Source of the DNA: Laccaria trichodermophora
Taxonomy: Eukaryota; Basidiomycota; Agaricomycetes; Agaricales; Hydnangiaceae
Reading direction: 5' to 3'
Length of the DNA: 64,000 bases
Assembly (NCBI GenBank): GCA_018417955.1
Contig: JACTVC010000038.1
Location: 124,001-188,000 of the forward strand
Below, in pieces: positions 1 through 16,072 of the stretch. A model generated the notes under the pieces. The model was not told where the DNA came from, did not search any database, and was given only the letters and a program-made list of their open reading frames with translations. Each line of letters opens with the position of its first letter. Position 1 is the stretch's first letter. A program made the translations under genes and the position numbers.

Positions 1-3000
1 TCCGGGGCCCAGTAGTATTGCTCAACGAGGCAGAAGCGTTTCCAACGCTTCCACCACTTCTTCCTTGTCCATCATTTCCCCTAACTCCTCTTCCACCAAC
101 GCGTCCACTACATCCCTAAACATCCCAACCGCTACTCAACACTACAACCGCTCACGGTCGGTGAGTCCTGCTCTTGAAGAGACTGTTCGGCTCGGTTCAG
201 AATATGTTCTCGCAATGCATGATTATGCTCCACAACACCAAAGCGCCACATGCCTATCTTTCCGCGCTGGTCAAGTGATCCATGTTTTGAACAGGGACAC
301 AAGTGGCTGGTGGGATGGTGAACTTGAGGGGAGAAGGGGGTGGTTTCCGAGCAACTATGTTAATACCGAAGTCACTTCACTCACCGAGGAGCAACCACTC
401 GATCAAGCTGTGAGTTTTCTCGTGTACTTGAACATTGATTTATATTCAATAAACTACAGCGAAGACGTGGGCATGTTAACAACGGCTCCACAGCTTCCGC
501 AGCTTCCTGGGCCAGCACTGCGTCAGGCCATCATAACAACCACACTCGCCATCCCTCGCTATCCGAAAATCTCGGCCAGGACCAGGACGTCGACTCATAT
601 TGCCCTCCCATAATGGTTCCCTTGTTGCATGGCCTTTCGTTGCTGCAAAATGCTGTCCGTGCCAATCGTATAACCCATTTTCAACCTTCAACAGCTTGCA
701 TAATATCCTGCGTCCGCTCTATACTCGCCGGAACGGAAACTCTTCAACGAGAAGCTCCCCTATTACAACAGTTTGCAGGCTTGGCAGAAGAACGTCGACG
801 AATATTAACGGTGTTGGCTTCACTTGTTGCGCAAGCAAAGAAAGCATCGGAAGAACATCTCGACCAGGGAAAACAGGAGGTTGAAATAGAAAATATGTTG
901 CGTTTGGGAGGACAAGTGTTTGCACATGTGCGGCGGTTTCTGGCCGTCGCTGTTCAATGTGGTGTGGAGCTTCCAGAAGATCAAGATTCGACAACAAATT
1001 CAGGAGGTCAGTCCTGGAATAACCAGCGAAGTGATGGTGCGGAATCGCCGACTGGCCTTACCCCGACCAGGTTCCGCGACGATGATAATCGTATCGCAAC
1101 CTTTCCGCCGAAGCACCGGTTGAGCGATCCGACCCAGCTTGCATATATCGGCAGGACAAGGCAGGAGCAATATCTTCTCCGTGAACGAGCTTTTGTGGGA
1201 CGGCACAGACAAGGGGCCTCAATTAGTAGCATTGAGTCTGCGTCATCATTTTCGTCACAGGACTCGATGACAGGCCCAGCTCCACCACCATTCCCTTGTG
1301 GACCCTCGACGGCTGCCCAGGTTCTGGAAGCACTGCGCCATACTCATGACCATTATCTATCCACGATTGCTGCCTTCATCGGACACGCCCATTCTCATTC
1401 TCGAACATCACACGCGTCGAGCACAGGCCACCTATATGACCTCGTTAAAGAGATCGTTGAGATGGTTTGTAAATTACTCACCATCGTGGAAGCCGTTATG
1501 CTTCATCCTGATGTGCCACCTCTTCGTCTCGGAAACTTGAGGTCGGCCAAGGAAGGATTGTACAACGTGACGAGCTCGTTGGCGGAATCTGTTCGCCTTC
1601 TCACCTTGTCGCTTCCGCCGACGATGACTGATGAAGGCGAGAAGCAAACACTGTTGCGTTCAGCGACAGGGGCGCTCAAAGCTGGTGCTGATTGTGTGGC
1701 AGCGGTGAAAATATGCCTGAGTCGTTCGGCAGGTGAAAAGCCTTTTATCATCAACATACCAAGCTCTAGCGACTCCGCGTCACAGCCTTTGACACCAGGC
1801 AAGTTTTCTGGGTCTCAGCTGGTGAAATCGATCAGCATGAGCGGGCTCAAAGGCTACCCCAAAGGATTCGAGGATGAGGATCTTACGATTCAAGCGCAAA
1901 CCCCTTCTCCCGTTACACGTCCAAGAGAGATATCTTCTGGGTCAGATAAAAGCAACTTCTCGAAATTATCGCAATACTCTGTTGAGACACGGGCCACGTC
2001 TCCGGAAGAAGGCGGCAAGCCATCGTCACTTCCTCCATTGACCATTACAAACGCGCCAGTTGAACCCGATTTCCCTTCACCGCGGTCATTCACGCGCACA
2101 GATGATGGCACCACTTGGGAAGGGAGCGGACGAAGTCATGAAACACCGAAGGACAACGTCGTGCATGGAGACTTGCCAACCGTTCCTCCCGAACCTATTC
2201 CTGAATATAACCAAGACTTCTCGCATGATTATTCGCTTGAAGATGTCGCATATAATAGTGATGGTCACCTTGTTGGCGCTACTATGGAAGTGTTGGTCGA
2301 GAAGATGACGCCTCACGATAGCATTGTCGACCCTGCGTTCTCCGCCGTGTTTTTCTTGACTTTTCGGTTGTTCTCGTCACCTACTGAGCTTGTCGATGCT
2401 ATTATCGCGCGTTATAACCTTCTTCCTCCACCGAATATAACACCAGAGGATATGCAACTCTGGCAACAACGCAAGGGCATACCTGTGCGTCTGCGTGTTT
2501 CGAATTTCATCAAAATCTGGGCTGAGCTCTACTGGCGACCAGGGGTTGACGACCCTGTTTTACCTGCACTGACCTCGTTCACAAGAGATGGATTAGGCGC
2601 CATCTTCCCTGGACCAGCTCAGCGAATTTTGGATCTCCTCAATATGCGAAGGCGGTCGATCGCAGACGTGGCAATCAGCCCTAAGGGTGACAGAAGCCGA
2701 GACCCGGGAATGTCAATTAACCCGCCGTCAGCTATCACGCCGACCAGTGAGATTCCTAGACCGACGATGACGAAGACTTTGCTCGTGGCTTTGAGGAAGA
2801 AAGACTTTGCCAATATCTCTGTTACAGATTTTGATGCGCTGGAACTTGCACGTCAGCTTACGATCATGGAATGCAGTTTGTATTGTGCCATCACCCCTGA
2901 GGAGATCCTAGAAACGGGGCAGGAGGGTGCTACGCCTCCTGTGAACGTTAGAGCTGTCAGCTCACTAAGCACGGTCATTACTGGCTGGGTGGCGGAGAGC

Positions 3001-3922
3001 ATACTGAATGAACCTGACACCAAGAAGAGGACTCTTTTAATCAAATTTTTCATCAAGGTTGCCGACGTGAGCTTTAGTCATTCCTACTTGTCCCTTCTGT
3101 TGATGACCCGTTCTTTTCTAGCGATGTACCACACTCCATAATTATAGCACATCTCGTTCTATTCTGGCTGCCCTAGATTCATCTACTATTTCAAGATTAC
3201 GTCAAACATGGCTGGTGAGTCCTTTGGTGGTTGGAGCGAAAGAAATATGACTGACTTGCTTCAAATTGGACTTAGGGGCTACCGCAAAAGTATAAGACGC
3301 AACTAGAATCTCTTCGCCGACTAGCAGACCACAGCCGCAATTACCACGAATACCGAAGTAAATTGCGAAATACAGCACCTCCAGCTGTGCCATTCCTAGG
3401 TACGATGACACCCTAAATACTACGACTAATAGGTTAAACGCGGTCGGGAAATAGGTCTCTACCTCACCGATGTGACTTTCTGTCGGGAGGGTAATCCTTC
3501 ACATCGAGCGTCACCAATGAACCAGAACAAAAAACTACTCAACTTCAACAAATACCATAAACTCGCAAGGATTGTACAGGGTGAGATTTTATTTTGCTTG
3601 TCTTGCCGTCGTCTTCTCACTAGTTTCCCACTTAGATATGCAACGATTTCAAGTCCCCTACAACCTCAAAGCTATTCCAGAAGTCCAAGAATACCTTAAT
3701 GTGGCTTTCGACAACTCCCGACACCATGGGGATCTTCAAGACCTTTACCGCCGGAGGTACGTTTGGAGACATCACTCATATATGACAACTCCCTCATGTT
3801 CCCTAAGTTTACTGGTTGAACCCAAACAGCCAGCTGATAACCCTCCCACTGGCGACGTGCGGCAACTTTTCAACTGGGCAACTCGATCCCAGTCTCAACC
3901 CCAGGCAACAACCCCCTCATAG
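1..3922 (+). CDS. cdc25: Ras guanine-nucleotide exchange factor (Cdc25/Ste6-type), 5' partial
   Basis: The protein would load Ras with GTP at the plasma membrane. The frame is open from base 2 with no start, so the 5' end lies outside the window. Exons read 2-409, 460-3066, 3122-3214, 3276-3399, 3455-3580, 3636-3756 and 3808-3922 (1198 codons with stop); every junction is GT-AG and keeps frame. An SH3 domain lies near the start (AMHDYAP, GWWDGELEGRRGWFPSNYV). A RasGEF_N region surrounds 2280-2640 and the catalytic RasGEF domain runs from about 2830 to the end, with the family's FIKVADRC, NYSTSRSILAALDSSTISRL, TWLGLPQKY and NFNKYHKLARIV motifs assembled across introns. The C-terminus LLVEPKQPADNPP is typical of fungal Cdc25. 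The middle 400 residues are low-complexity Ser/Pro. No disruption is seen. Confidence 0.93.
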
Positions 3923-4351
3923 TTGCGCTGGTTTGGTATGCCCCTTTCATCCATTATGGCACATAACCCACCCTATGATTTCGCCAATCTACACCGTTAA
4001 TACTCTAGTAGGTCATATCTTTCTTTATTTTTCATTTTTTGGCCTGTCTCGCTCAACTTTTGGATTTATACCTCATGTTCAAGTATCCCTCGTTTTGTTG
4101 ATCTTATTTATACCGATTCCTTTGCCTATTGCAACTCATATATTGCTGTTTTTCTATCAACTATGTAACGAGCTAGCTCAGAACATTTACGGTTCTGTTA
4201 ATACCACAGGAGAAATACCATTCATTGTAGATGAGTGATTATTCGAGTGGCTGCTTGTAAGATGGCCATATGCCCAGCAATGTAACCGCTACACCAAAAG
4301 TACTCTGTCACCTACCGGTGCATATATATGGTAGTGTAAACAGCTGTATAC
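3923..4351. other. Convergent 3' intergenic region
   Basis: This lies between the stops of the RasGEF (plus) and the F-box/propeller gene (minus). It is T-rich after 4015 and carries no recognisable gene. An open frame across 3816-4238 overlaps the RasGEF 3' end and looks like chance. Confidence 0.5.
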
Positions 4352-5925
4352 CTAAAACCTTATATGGCCGTGTGGAAGGGTCATGACAGTGAAGCTGAGC
4401 GAGTTTTTCTTCTGCTTGAGCCCATCCATCCCCCGTACGTGTGGAAGGGGTGGATATGTGTTCGCTGTCAGTCCCGGGCCCTGATCAAGATGTAAGATTT
4501 AGTCCCAATAGACGTAACAAACTTACGAAGTCATAAACAAAGGGTCTGCTCTGTGTCACGCCAAAGAAACGCGAACTCTCGAGGATGACAGAGTAAACGG
4601 GAGACGAATCGTTGCCTGGAGCGTACACTTTCCAGCCTTCTTTGGGGAAACGAACATCCCAAAAAGAGACCACGCTGTGACGAGCTGTACCAGCCGCAAT
4701 GTGACTAGAGGAACCTCCACCACAGGAAACGGAGTAAATGGGTTCCTCCGACCATTTGTCTGATAACGACATGACGGGCCGCAATGGCATCGGACCAGAA
4801 TTCTGCGTGCAGCCGCTCTCCAATGGCGTACGTGTAGATGACCGTAGATCATAGCATCTCACTACACCGTCGAACCACCCAGTGACGACAATTTCCTTGG
4901 ATGAGCCCCAGGGAGAAGACGGAGGTGCATGCGAGAGACCGTAGACCGCTGTAGACGGAAGACGGTCTGTGGGCAGAGTGACACCCTTGTCCGTATAGAG
5001 AATGGCGGAAGGTGCGGATGATAGCTGAGTGTTTGTGATCGGATGGATTGCGACGGGGGTGGTTGACGATGTACCAAAAGCTGCGTAGGGTGTGGAGGAG
5101 TTTAAAGAAAGCAGCGAGACCCAGCTCCGTGACTTGAGCTCGATCATGGATGATGAGCTTTCGTCGGAGGCGGAGAGGTTTTCCAGCTTTGCCAAGCCGG
5201 TAGAGGATAATGAGAGCAAAGAATCTCTATCAAACGACAAGCTTTCGACAAAGTCGTAATTTGGGAACGAGGGTACGATCGTCCGAGTCGCAGAAATTGC
5301 AGTTTTACCGTTGACCTCTGACACCATAAGCATCACTCGCTCGATAGCACCATCTTGGAAAGCAACGTAGAGCGTTCTGTCACGTCCACCATCTTGCACA
5401 AACGTGGCCCCGGTGATGTTTCGACTAGGTTCATGAGGTTGTTCTACAAACGAGAAAGTTCCTTCCAAATGGATGGAAGGAGAAAGTCCCTCGCCAAGAT
5501 TCCCAAACTTGTAGGAGTAAAGTGTGCTGCCTGCTGCCACAACAAGTCGTGACGGACTGATGGCAAGTGTGGGCTGAAGTTTCCCGTGCCATGGCCGAGA
5601 GAGAGGCCGCGCTACGAAGTTGAATTTCTCCCAAGCAGTGTCCGTAAGGTAGTCATATTGCACGCGACATCGAGGCGACCATTTAGGTCGCAAGGACGAA
5701 AGGCCGTAAGATGGGCGAGGGTTGGAGCGCAGATATCCAACCCATCCGAATTCGGATACCTAGAAAATGAATATCACGCTATGAACAAAGATCGACAAGC
5801 GTCATTTATGGACTCACCAAGCTGTGCAGTTTGTGACATGTCGAAGATAAAGCAATGAGTTCTAGAACACCCAAGCCGTCAAGAACAAGGATGAGAATGT
5901 CGGCCGGAAGGGTGGTCAGGCTCAT
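4352..5925 (-). CDS. F-box protein with WD40-like beta-propeller
   Basis: A probable substrate receptor of an SCF ubiquitin ligase. Three exons on the minus strand (5818-5925, 4527-5759, 4352-4480) give about 489 residues. The first exon encodes an F-box start (TLPADILILVLDGLGVLELI, then LSSTCHKLHSL) and splices in frame to SEFGWVGYLRSNPRPSYG. The large middle exon is a degenerate propeller (SRLVVAAGSTLYSYKFG, EIVVTGWFDGVVRCYDLRS, IAAGTARHSVVSFWDVRF). The last exon follows a 46-nt intron with a perfect GTAAGT donor at 4521-4526; without it the frame would stop at 4485. Start is the ATG at 5925, facing Gem1 across a 460-bp divergent region. The substrate cannot be told from sequence. Confidence 0.85.
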
Positions 5926-6386
5926 GGTGTCAGCTGGTTTTTTGAATTCGAGGTGAGCTTTAAGTGAGCAGCGGATGTAACCCGCACTACTGACGCATGT
6001 TCCGATCTGCGATTAGGTGCAGTCCGAAGGGTTATAGAGTTTGAGTGATCTTCAAGAGAGCGGTATAAAATATTTGACCACCTCGTACAGAATTTACCGA
6101 ATTTAAAGAAAATTCGGAGGCTGTTTCCTAGATCGGTGCCGTTCCAGTGGCAGTGATTCGACAGTAGGTACTTACCTCGACTCGCCGCTCGCCGGACGCG
6201 ATACAGAGAGGACCCTGAACGTATAGACTCGTGAGGAAGAATCACGTGCTCTGCTTCTTTCGTGTCGCCCTCAGTAACCGCCGTGCCGACAACCATTTGG
6301 CGTACAGCGCTGGCAAGAGTACTCGATTCTCCCCCTGTTATCGACCTGAGCCCTCTTATTTATACAACGGAAAATTCATTAAGGAA
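5926..6386. promoter_or_regulatory. Divergent promoter region (F-box gene / gem1)
   Basis: This 461-bp region separates two head-to-head genes and must hold both promoters. No tRNA, repeat or conserved ORF is evident. I see no TATA box I would defend. Confidence 0.45.
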
Positions 6387-9077
<2,691 letters not shown>

Positions 9078-9361
9078 GATGTATTTAACTTAGAGCAATA
9101 CTACTTAGATTTACTAGATCCGAAGTCCGACGTGTAAGATCCGAATCTGCTGCATGTTAACTCGTGCCCCTCACATCTTACACCTGACATTTAAAAAGGT
9201 TCAGTAGGTCATTGCGGCGTGTTCTTCCCCTTTAACCACTTCCCTCTGGCATCGATATTCGTTGACCCGATTACTTCTGAACATTGTTGAACACCCAGTA
9301 CACGCTAGTCTCCAACTAAATTCCCCTACTTAATCAAGTCCATCGTGAACTGAGTCATATT

Positions 9362-11066
9362 ATGGATGAAGACATGAACATGGACTCTGGCGCAGGCCCT
9401 GGCCTCCAACCGGCCTTTGTCGAGCAGCCGCAGCAAAATGCCAATGCAGGATACCAGGGAGCAGTTGACCCTGGGCGGAAACAGCTGTATGCCTCTCTCT
9501 ACCTTCTTAATCGCGCCTTGATGACTCGATCTCAAACGCATTTAGCGATCTGGTGTTCGTGCAGGACTGTACAGGCAGCCAAGGGAGCTACATATCGTCT
9601 GCGACCAAGAACATCGAGCAAATTTGCGCACACATATTTGAGTCTGGGAAACTGCAAAGTCAAGAGGATCTACGTGTGGGGCTGGTCGCCTTTAGAGATC
9701 ATCCACCGCAAGACCATACGTATATTACGAAGAATTTTGGATTTTCGTCGGACATTAGTAAGGTACACAAGGATTTGTCGGGCCTTTATGCCTCTGGAGG
9801 AGGGGATGGACCCGAAGCAGTTACAGCGGCACTAGCGGAGGCCCTGAATATGGATTGGAGGGAGTACGCAAGCAAGATGGTGGTGCTCATCGCAGATGCA
9901 CCACCCCATGGTATTGGAGAGTACGGAGACGGTGAGTATAGGCCTTTTGTTCGAATTTGGGGATGGTACTCATTTCTTGCAGGTTTCGATGAAGGGTCTC
10001 CTGATGGGTTTGATCCTTTGCAATTAGCGCGTCAGATGGCCGGGCGTGGAATTACTTTGGTGAGGTATTTCAAAATTCAGTGCGTATTGCTTCTTAAACG
10101 ATGTATAGTTCTTCGTTGCTTGCGAGCCTGCTCTCAGCGGGTACTCGGTGAGCCAGATTGCCGTCTTTGGATTGTATTGTCTTAAGCGACTAACAGTACG
10201 CGACGGATTTCTATCAAGCGATCACGAATATCACTTCTGGCCTCATGCTTCCATTGACCACGGCGGACCTGCTGTCTCATGCTATCGTCGGAAGCGTCTT
10301 GGAAAATCTCGACATGGAACGCCTCGTGAGAGAGGTCGGACATGCTGTTGCTCAGCGAATCCTTGGCAACAACGAAAGCGTAGATGATGTGGCCCGTGAG
10401 CTCCATGAAAAGCTACTGCTTCGAAATGAAAGCACGAAGAAAGTCGTGATTGAAAGCATATACAAGGACTCGGAAGAGGCGAGGCATAATGTGAACGTTT
10501 TCACGCAAGCCCCTTCTCTGACTGAAGCTCGGCCGTTGCTCAAGAGGGTAATATATTTCTTCCACTCATCATAGTCTCAAGTATAACATGTACCAGGTGC
10601 ACGGCACGCGATTTACGGATAAATACCTACAAGCACGCCAAGCATACACGAGATCCAGTTATTCACCTTACGGCTCCATTCCTCCCCGACCTACTCCAGT
10701 CAAGGCTCCTGCCTCTCCGACGAAAGCTGTTCCTGGATCTCCTCCGCGGAAGGTTGTGACAAACTTTGCATCGTTTGGAGCATCGCCGACTGCCAGTGTA
10801 TTCGGTACAGCTGTTGCTTCGACGCCGTTTTCACTTGCTGGTGGTCGGGCCGCATTCGGAGGCATGAGAGGCGGCGTCGCTCGTCCAACGTTTGACGAAG
10901 AAGAGGAAGAGGACGACGATGGCAGACAAAAGGTAGAGCTTCGCGAAGACTCTATATCACTCGACCAGGTATGCAGAATGCTCAGACCATGAAATTAGAA
11001 ATTTATCCTCCTTCTTAGGCGAGGCGTATTGCAATGCAAAGTGCATGGAGGAGTGCCCGCGCCTGA
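9362..11066 (+). CDS. von Willebrand factor A domain protein
   Basis: The first exon (MDEDMNMDSG...) joins across a 9486-9546 intron to a vWA domain beginning DLVFVQDCTGSQGSY, where DCTGS is a MIDAS-like metal site. The domain continues through VGLVAFRDHPPQD, ASGGGDGPEAVTAAL and MVVLIADAPPHGIG. A helical region follows (LENLDMERLVREVGHAVAQR), then a Pro/Ser-rich stretch, an acidic run (EEEEEDDD, near 10900) and a short basic end. Introns fall near 9930, 10060, 10170, 10548 and 10968. Fungal relatives include VwkA-type proteins, in which the vWA is linked to an alpha-kinase; I see no kinase here. The role is unknown, possibly protein-complex scaffolding. Confidence 0.8.
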
Positions 11067-11369
11067 AGTCTGCCGCATGTTTTTTTGATTTTGATTTTCA
11101 CCTGTCGTTCAAGTTTCCCTTCACGAGCTGTATAATATGTGCAAGCTTATCCCACCCCTCATCACGTAGCGCACACAAACAGACCACATTCTCTTCTCTT
11201 TGGAAAGCGTTGATCGTTGTTAGAGGTAGCGGTCGCATAATGAAAACGCACTGTTACGCCTACGTATTTTCTCTCTCAACAATGTCAAAAATCCCCTGGA
11301 TGTTTCTGTACAATAGTCATCATGTCATTCAATCAACGATCCAAAAAGAACGCTTCTATGCAACTAGGG

Positions 11370-12501
11370 CTACGGGGTATCACAATGTTTCCGTTTCTTC
11401 TTGCTGCGTTGTTTGTCTAAAATGTCATCACAAGCAGAATCCAGTGTCCGTGAGGAGTTCATCTTGCCCCCCTCGACGATCTCTGTCTGGGCAACGGTCC
11501 CCGTTCCTTCCAATGATCTGGCTTCCTTTTTCAACCTCTTTTTCTCTTTTCGTCGTGCTCGGTCTTCGCTATCTGAACAAAGTTGTCCAGCCTCAATCCC
11601 TGATTGAAGTTTCTTCTTCGCTTCCTTCAACTCGCGCCTAAGGCGTCGCCTCTCTGCTTTCTCTGCAGACTTTGAATCATCCGCGTCCTCTGTGTCTATC
11701 TCCTTCCGTTTTGATCTCGATTTCTTCGATAACTCGACAAACTCCTTCTCCGCCTCTTCATTCCCTCTCTTCTTCTTCTTCTCCTTCTCCTTTTTCCGTT
11801 TCTTACGTTCCCTTTCTCCATCGTCGTCGTCTGTCTTTTGCTTCCGCTTTTTGGCATTCTCAGTCACAGTGGTTTCCAGCTCGACATCCTCAGTGAGAAT
11901 GGTCTGAGCCACCGCCCTCGTTTCATCGCTATCTGGACCAAGCACAGGTCCGCGGAAGAACCTAGCGTACAATCCACGCTTTGCAGCTTCGCGTTTTGCA
12001 GTGGCTAGTAGACTGAATTGACGTGTCTGGTCGACGGCGTCTGGAGTGTTGGTGCCTGAGGTGGCGGGTGTCCCTTCAACTGGCCGACGAGTAGACAGAA
12101 TTCCCGTCGTTGTGCGTTTGAGTGTAGTCACGGACACAGAGTTCTGAATGTAATGGCTTAGATCATAAACAAATTTTCAGAATCGGTGGACATCCTTACA
12201 GCTGGGTCGCTTTCGTTCCCATCTTCGTCATCATCGCTCAACAACTTGACCTGGATGGACTTCGCGGCTGCTGAGAAAAGGCTTTATTTGAGCAAGGTGA
12301 GGTGAAATTTTATCCCCGGTATAATCGCGAAACGACGTACTGATCCCAGAACGGGAACGCCTCGTCGCGATCCTTGCCTAGTCCCGCGAGGTTTTTTTTC
12401 TGGGGGATGGCAAGGGGTCGACTGATAGCGCCTTGGCGGAGTCCAGTACCTTTACCACCCCATCCCTGGGCGATTAAGTAGGAATGGCCATCCAAGGGCA
12501 T
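11370..12501 (-). CDS. tma23: G-patch protein, TMA23/GPATCH4-like (nucleolar)
   Basis: Likely a nucleolar ribosome-biogenesis factor. Exons 12341-12501, 12200-12281 and 11370-12143 give 338 residues. The N-terminus carries the G-patch (AQGWGGKGTGLRQGAI, AGLGKDRDEAFPFWD) followed by HLFSAAAKSIQVKL, the arrangement of TMA23 and GPATCH4. The rest is very lysine/glutamate rich (KKRKKEKEKKKK) and ends KKKRKHCDTP. The second exon uses the AAG acceptor at 12282-12284, which is the only one that restores frame. Its ATG is only about 45 bp from the left edge of the AT-rich island, and its 5' half is duplicated at 27.3-28.0 kb, so its present promoter is probably island DNA. Confidence 0.86.
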
Positions 12502-12545
12502 GCTTTGATCGTAGGGAATGTGAAGTTATTTTGGGCGGAGTCTTT

Positions 12546-15339
12546 TTCACACTGTGGGAAGCGTTTGCACCTATCAGTGTTCGGGAGTTTGAAATCCTTG
12601 TTTTCAATATTGACATAAGATTTTTTTCTGGACTAATTATGACTCTCACTAATATGACAGGAATGTCAACTTTTTTTCTGCAACAACTGAGTTTGACAAG
12701 CCCAGGATTTTAAAAAGGGGTTTTCAGCCCATTGAAATGTGTGACTACTCTTATACACCGCCAAATGCTAAAATGGGCGGAGTTCCCATGCCTGTGGGTG
12801 GTACTTAGCAGCTGCTATGATTTCTATATTGAGAATTGCCTCAATTTGGTAAATAGTTCTCACGCCCCTGTCTTGTCCTGTCCTTTGAATTTTTGACGTT
12901 TTTGTTGCGTTTTTGACATCTTTCCCTCCACAACATTGTGTACTGCATCATCATTGTTATAAAAAATGTCATTTATTGATGGTAATTTTAGCTTCAGGAA
13001 TGACTCTGACTGAATGTTATGCAACCTGGCAGACAAATGTTGCAACACAATTCCAGCCAGATCTCAATACAAAGGAGTTGAAGCTCAAATTAAGAAATCT
13101 AAATTTAAAAAAATACAGCTTCACAACCACAACTTTATCAGTGGCCCAGCCCCCCCCCCCAATACCAGGAAAGCAACTAGCAGTCATCTTCTGATCAAAA
13201 CCAAGAAGTGAGGCCCTGAGGCTCTATAATATACATCTACTACCTGTTGCAGGACCAAGTGTATCTCCTAATGGAAATAATACATTGGGGCAGACACAGA
13301 AACTAGATACCCAACAGAAAACTAGAAAATCAACCCAGGACATTGGCCTGAAATGTGCAGAAAGAATTGTTGAAAGTGTGAAAAAGAAAGATGTGAAGGG
13401 ATAATTAGGAAGGATCAGTGCATACATAAATGCTTGTGGTTCATGCAGTTGAAAGGATTGTAAGGGTAAGAGTCTCTTGATGTTTTGGATTTGTTTTGGG
13501 GGGTCAGAATGCTAAAAAGTCTTCATGGTTTTATTTCTCACCCTCAGAAGTACTGTTGAAAAGTAATATAACATTATAGGCTGTGGTCATTTTTTGAAAA
13601 TTTTATCAATCCCACGCATACCAAGAAGTCTAGAAATCTCCTCCTTCTTCTCCTTTTCTCTTTCTTTTTTGGGAATTTTTCTCTCTTTCCTTTTATACTC
13701 CCACAACCATGATAACCTGGCCTAAAAATGTGTGAGAGACCTGGAAGCCAGGGCCTAATCCTGAGCCTGCACCACCAGCTATTGTGTGGTGTCTGGAACC
13801 TCCAATAGCCCAATTTGGGCTACTAATTCTGAAAGTGGTAATTTGTTCACACAGCCTCCTTCCACTTTAGAATTTAGTACAAATCCGGCTATTGCTGATG
13901 GATTTGGCTAATTTTTCACACGGCCCACAGCACATATTATCTGTAGTCAAAAATTCAATCCCCCATTGCCACATCCAAATATCTTCACTTAGAGTGAAGA
14001 ACTGAACCAAAAAATAGTACATTACAATGACAGTCATAATAAAGAAATAAATTGCCATCAAAAGGTGCTCAAATTGAGAAAATGATATCAGCCACCCTTC
14101 TGAAATCTGTAATGCCACCTGGTTGCCAAAAAAAAATCAAAAATCAACTAATTCAAAGATGATTCCTTCTCTGAGCTTCAAAATATTATAATAAACAACT
14201 TCTATAGCAGCCATGAGCAGTCTGAAATTTATTCTACAAAAATGGGCATAATTGTAAGAAACAAAAGACTGACAATATGATTGTGGGAGGAATCTATTGG
14301 AAAAAATTAATGTCAATGTATACAAGTTGTAGAAGCTCTTGAGTCATTGCTGTATTTCTGCAATGACAAGATGCAGAATTAGCATCAAAAGAGCAGAAAA
14401 ACAAATAGTAAAGCAACATCTGCAGCTGCAATTAGATGTCCATCTTTCAATAGCTAATATATCTATGGTTACATAACATGGGCTAAAATCTTGTATCTGG
14501 GTAGTTGCATGGAATTTATTTTACCACATGCAAAGCAGGTATGCAAGTTTCAAATAAAATGTACCCTAAATGCACCAGACACTCTTGCACATGAAAGGAA
14601 AATTAACAATCAATTTATGCAGTTGAGGAGGATGTTGAATGTCAACATATACATGAAAGAAAGGAAAGACAGGTGATAATTTTCACAAATGTCTTTCTAG
14701 AATGGCTGATTGTGCTTGAGCAGGTATCTCATCATTCAACAAAATGTAAATAAAGATAACCAACACCTTGCATAAATATTTCAAGAAGAGGGAGAGCTGA
14801 CTGGATTAGCTATCAGGAATAAGAAGCAGAAAAAAATACCTCATGGAGGAATTGAACTCAGCACATCAGGCAAAATAAAATAAATGCAGGTAAATTCCAC
14901 TAGACTAAATAACTGTATAGAACTGAGAGCAGTGGTCTCACATGCATTGAATTTTTGATTCTTTTTAAATTTGGTTCCAGACATGGCATGATAGCCTGTC
15001 AGATATGCTGATGTAACATTTCCCAAGAGTTGAAAAACAACTAATAGCATCATGTCACCAGGTTGATGTTGCCCTGATGTTTTGGTCAAACATTGGGGAC
15101 AGCTGGGGTGCTCAGGCCAATGGCAGAAATTCAGTGGCCTGCAATCCAGCTGAGCATTAACATGGCTGGTTGATGTTTCCTGTCATCTCTTACAGCTCCA
15201 TGCACATATTTTGGATTACTCTTTTAATATGTTTCATAGAAATGGACTTCACTTTGAGGGCATGAACAAAACAATATATTGAATTTTACATAACAAGGGG
15301 GAGCACAAGAGTTATTTACATCTCCTCTATCTACTACCT
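12546..15339. other. Island non-coding stretch
   Basis: AT-rich sequence with scattered short open frames of no family resemblance. A run of ten C lies near 13150. I support no gene here. Confidence 0.45.
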
Positions 15340-15960
15340 ACAGGACCTGGCTCAGGTGAGTGGTGGGTTACGTGGTTGACCCACTGGTGCAGATTCAATG
15401 TGGTTGGTGGAGGGGCATTCAACATGGTTTGTGAATAGGTTTTTGATGTGGTTGGTGGATGGACGTTCGACGCAGTTGGTGGATGGATGTTTGGGTGTTT
15501 GACATGGTTCATGGATGGTGGGGACAGGCATTCATTGCCATTCATTGGTGGATGCTGGGCCCTCATTGGACATGGTGGCAGTTGCAGGGCCTGGTTGGTG
15601 TTCGTTGATGGTGGTGCTGGCCCTCGTTGCTTTAGGTGGTGGTGATTGTGCTTTGTGGTGGTCATGGGCACTCGTCTTCATTTGTGGGTGGTGTTGAGGG
15701 CTCTTGTATTCATTTATTGATGGTGTACATGGGCGTTCGACATGGTTCATTGATGGTGGTCATCGGTGCTTATTGTTGTTCATTGATGATGGTGCTGGGT
15801 CCTTGTTGTTAGGGGTGGTGGTTATTGGCCGTTGTCACTGCAGGTTAATGTGGCTTGTTGCTGTTCGTGGATGGTGGTCAGGTGTGTTGACCTTATCGTT
15901 TGTCGTGGTGGACACTTGTCCCCGTTCATTAATGGTGATGGCAGTCATTGTCGGCAGCAT
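15340..15960 (+). repeat. Degenerate GT-rich minisatellite
   Basis: Diverged units of roughly 30-45 bp built on TTCATTGATGGTGGTGCTGG-like cores recur through this stretch, with TGGTGG, TTCGACATGGTTCATTGATG and similar variants. It creates artificial proline/histidine-rich open frames on the minus strand and glycine/valine-rich ones on the plus strand, which are not genes. Confidence 0.6.
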
Positions 15961-16072
15961 TGAGGAAAGGGATGGTGGCAGAGAAACAGAAGGTGAGAGA
16001 GAGGTGAGAGTGGTATTATTTGAACATGCGGAGTGTGTCTGAGTTTGAAATGACTTAGCTGAATTTCTTTCG

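Noticed and set aside
11401..11907. Plus-strand open frames rich in Ser/Phe/Pro
   Set aside because: They are the antisense of the lysine/glutamate-rich C-terminus of the TMA23-like gene, whose codons read as Phe/Ser/Leu on the other strand.
15327..15750. Proline/histidine-rich minus-strand frames and Gly/Val/Trp-rich plus-strand frames
   Set aside because: They are created by the GT-rich minisatellite; repetitive composition, no start context, no family.
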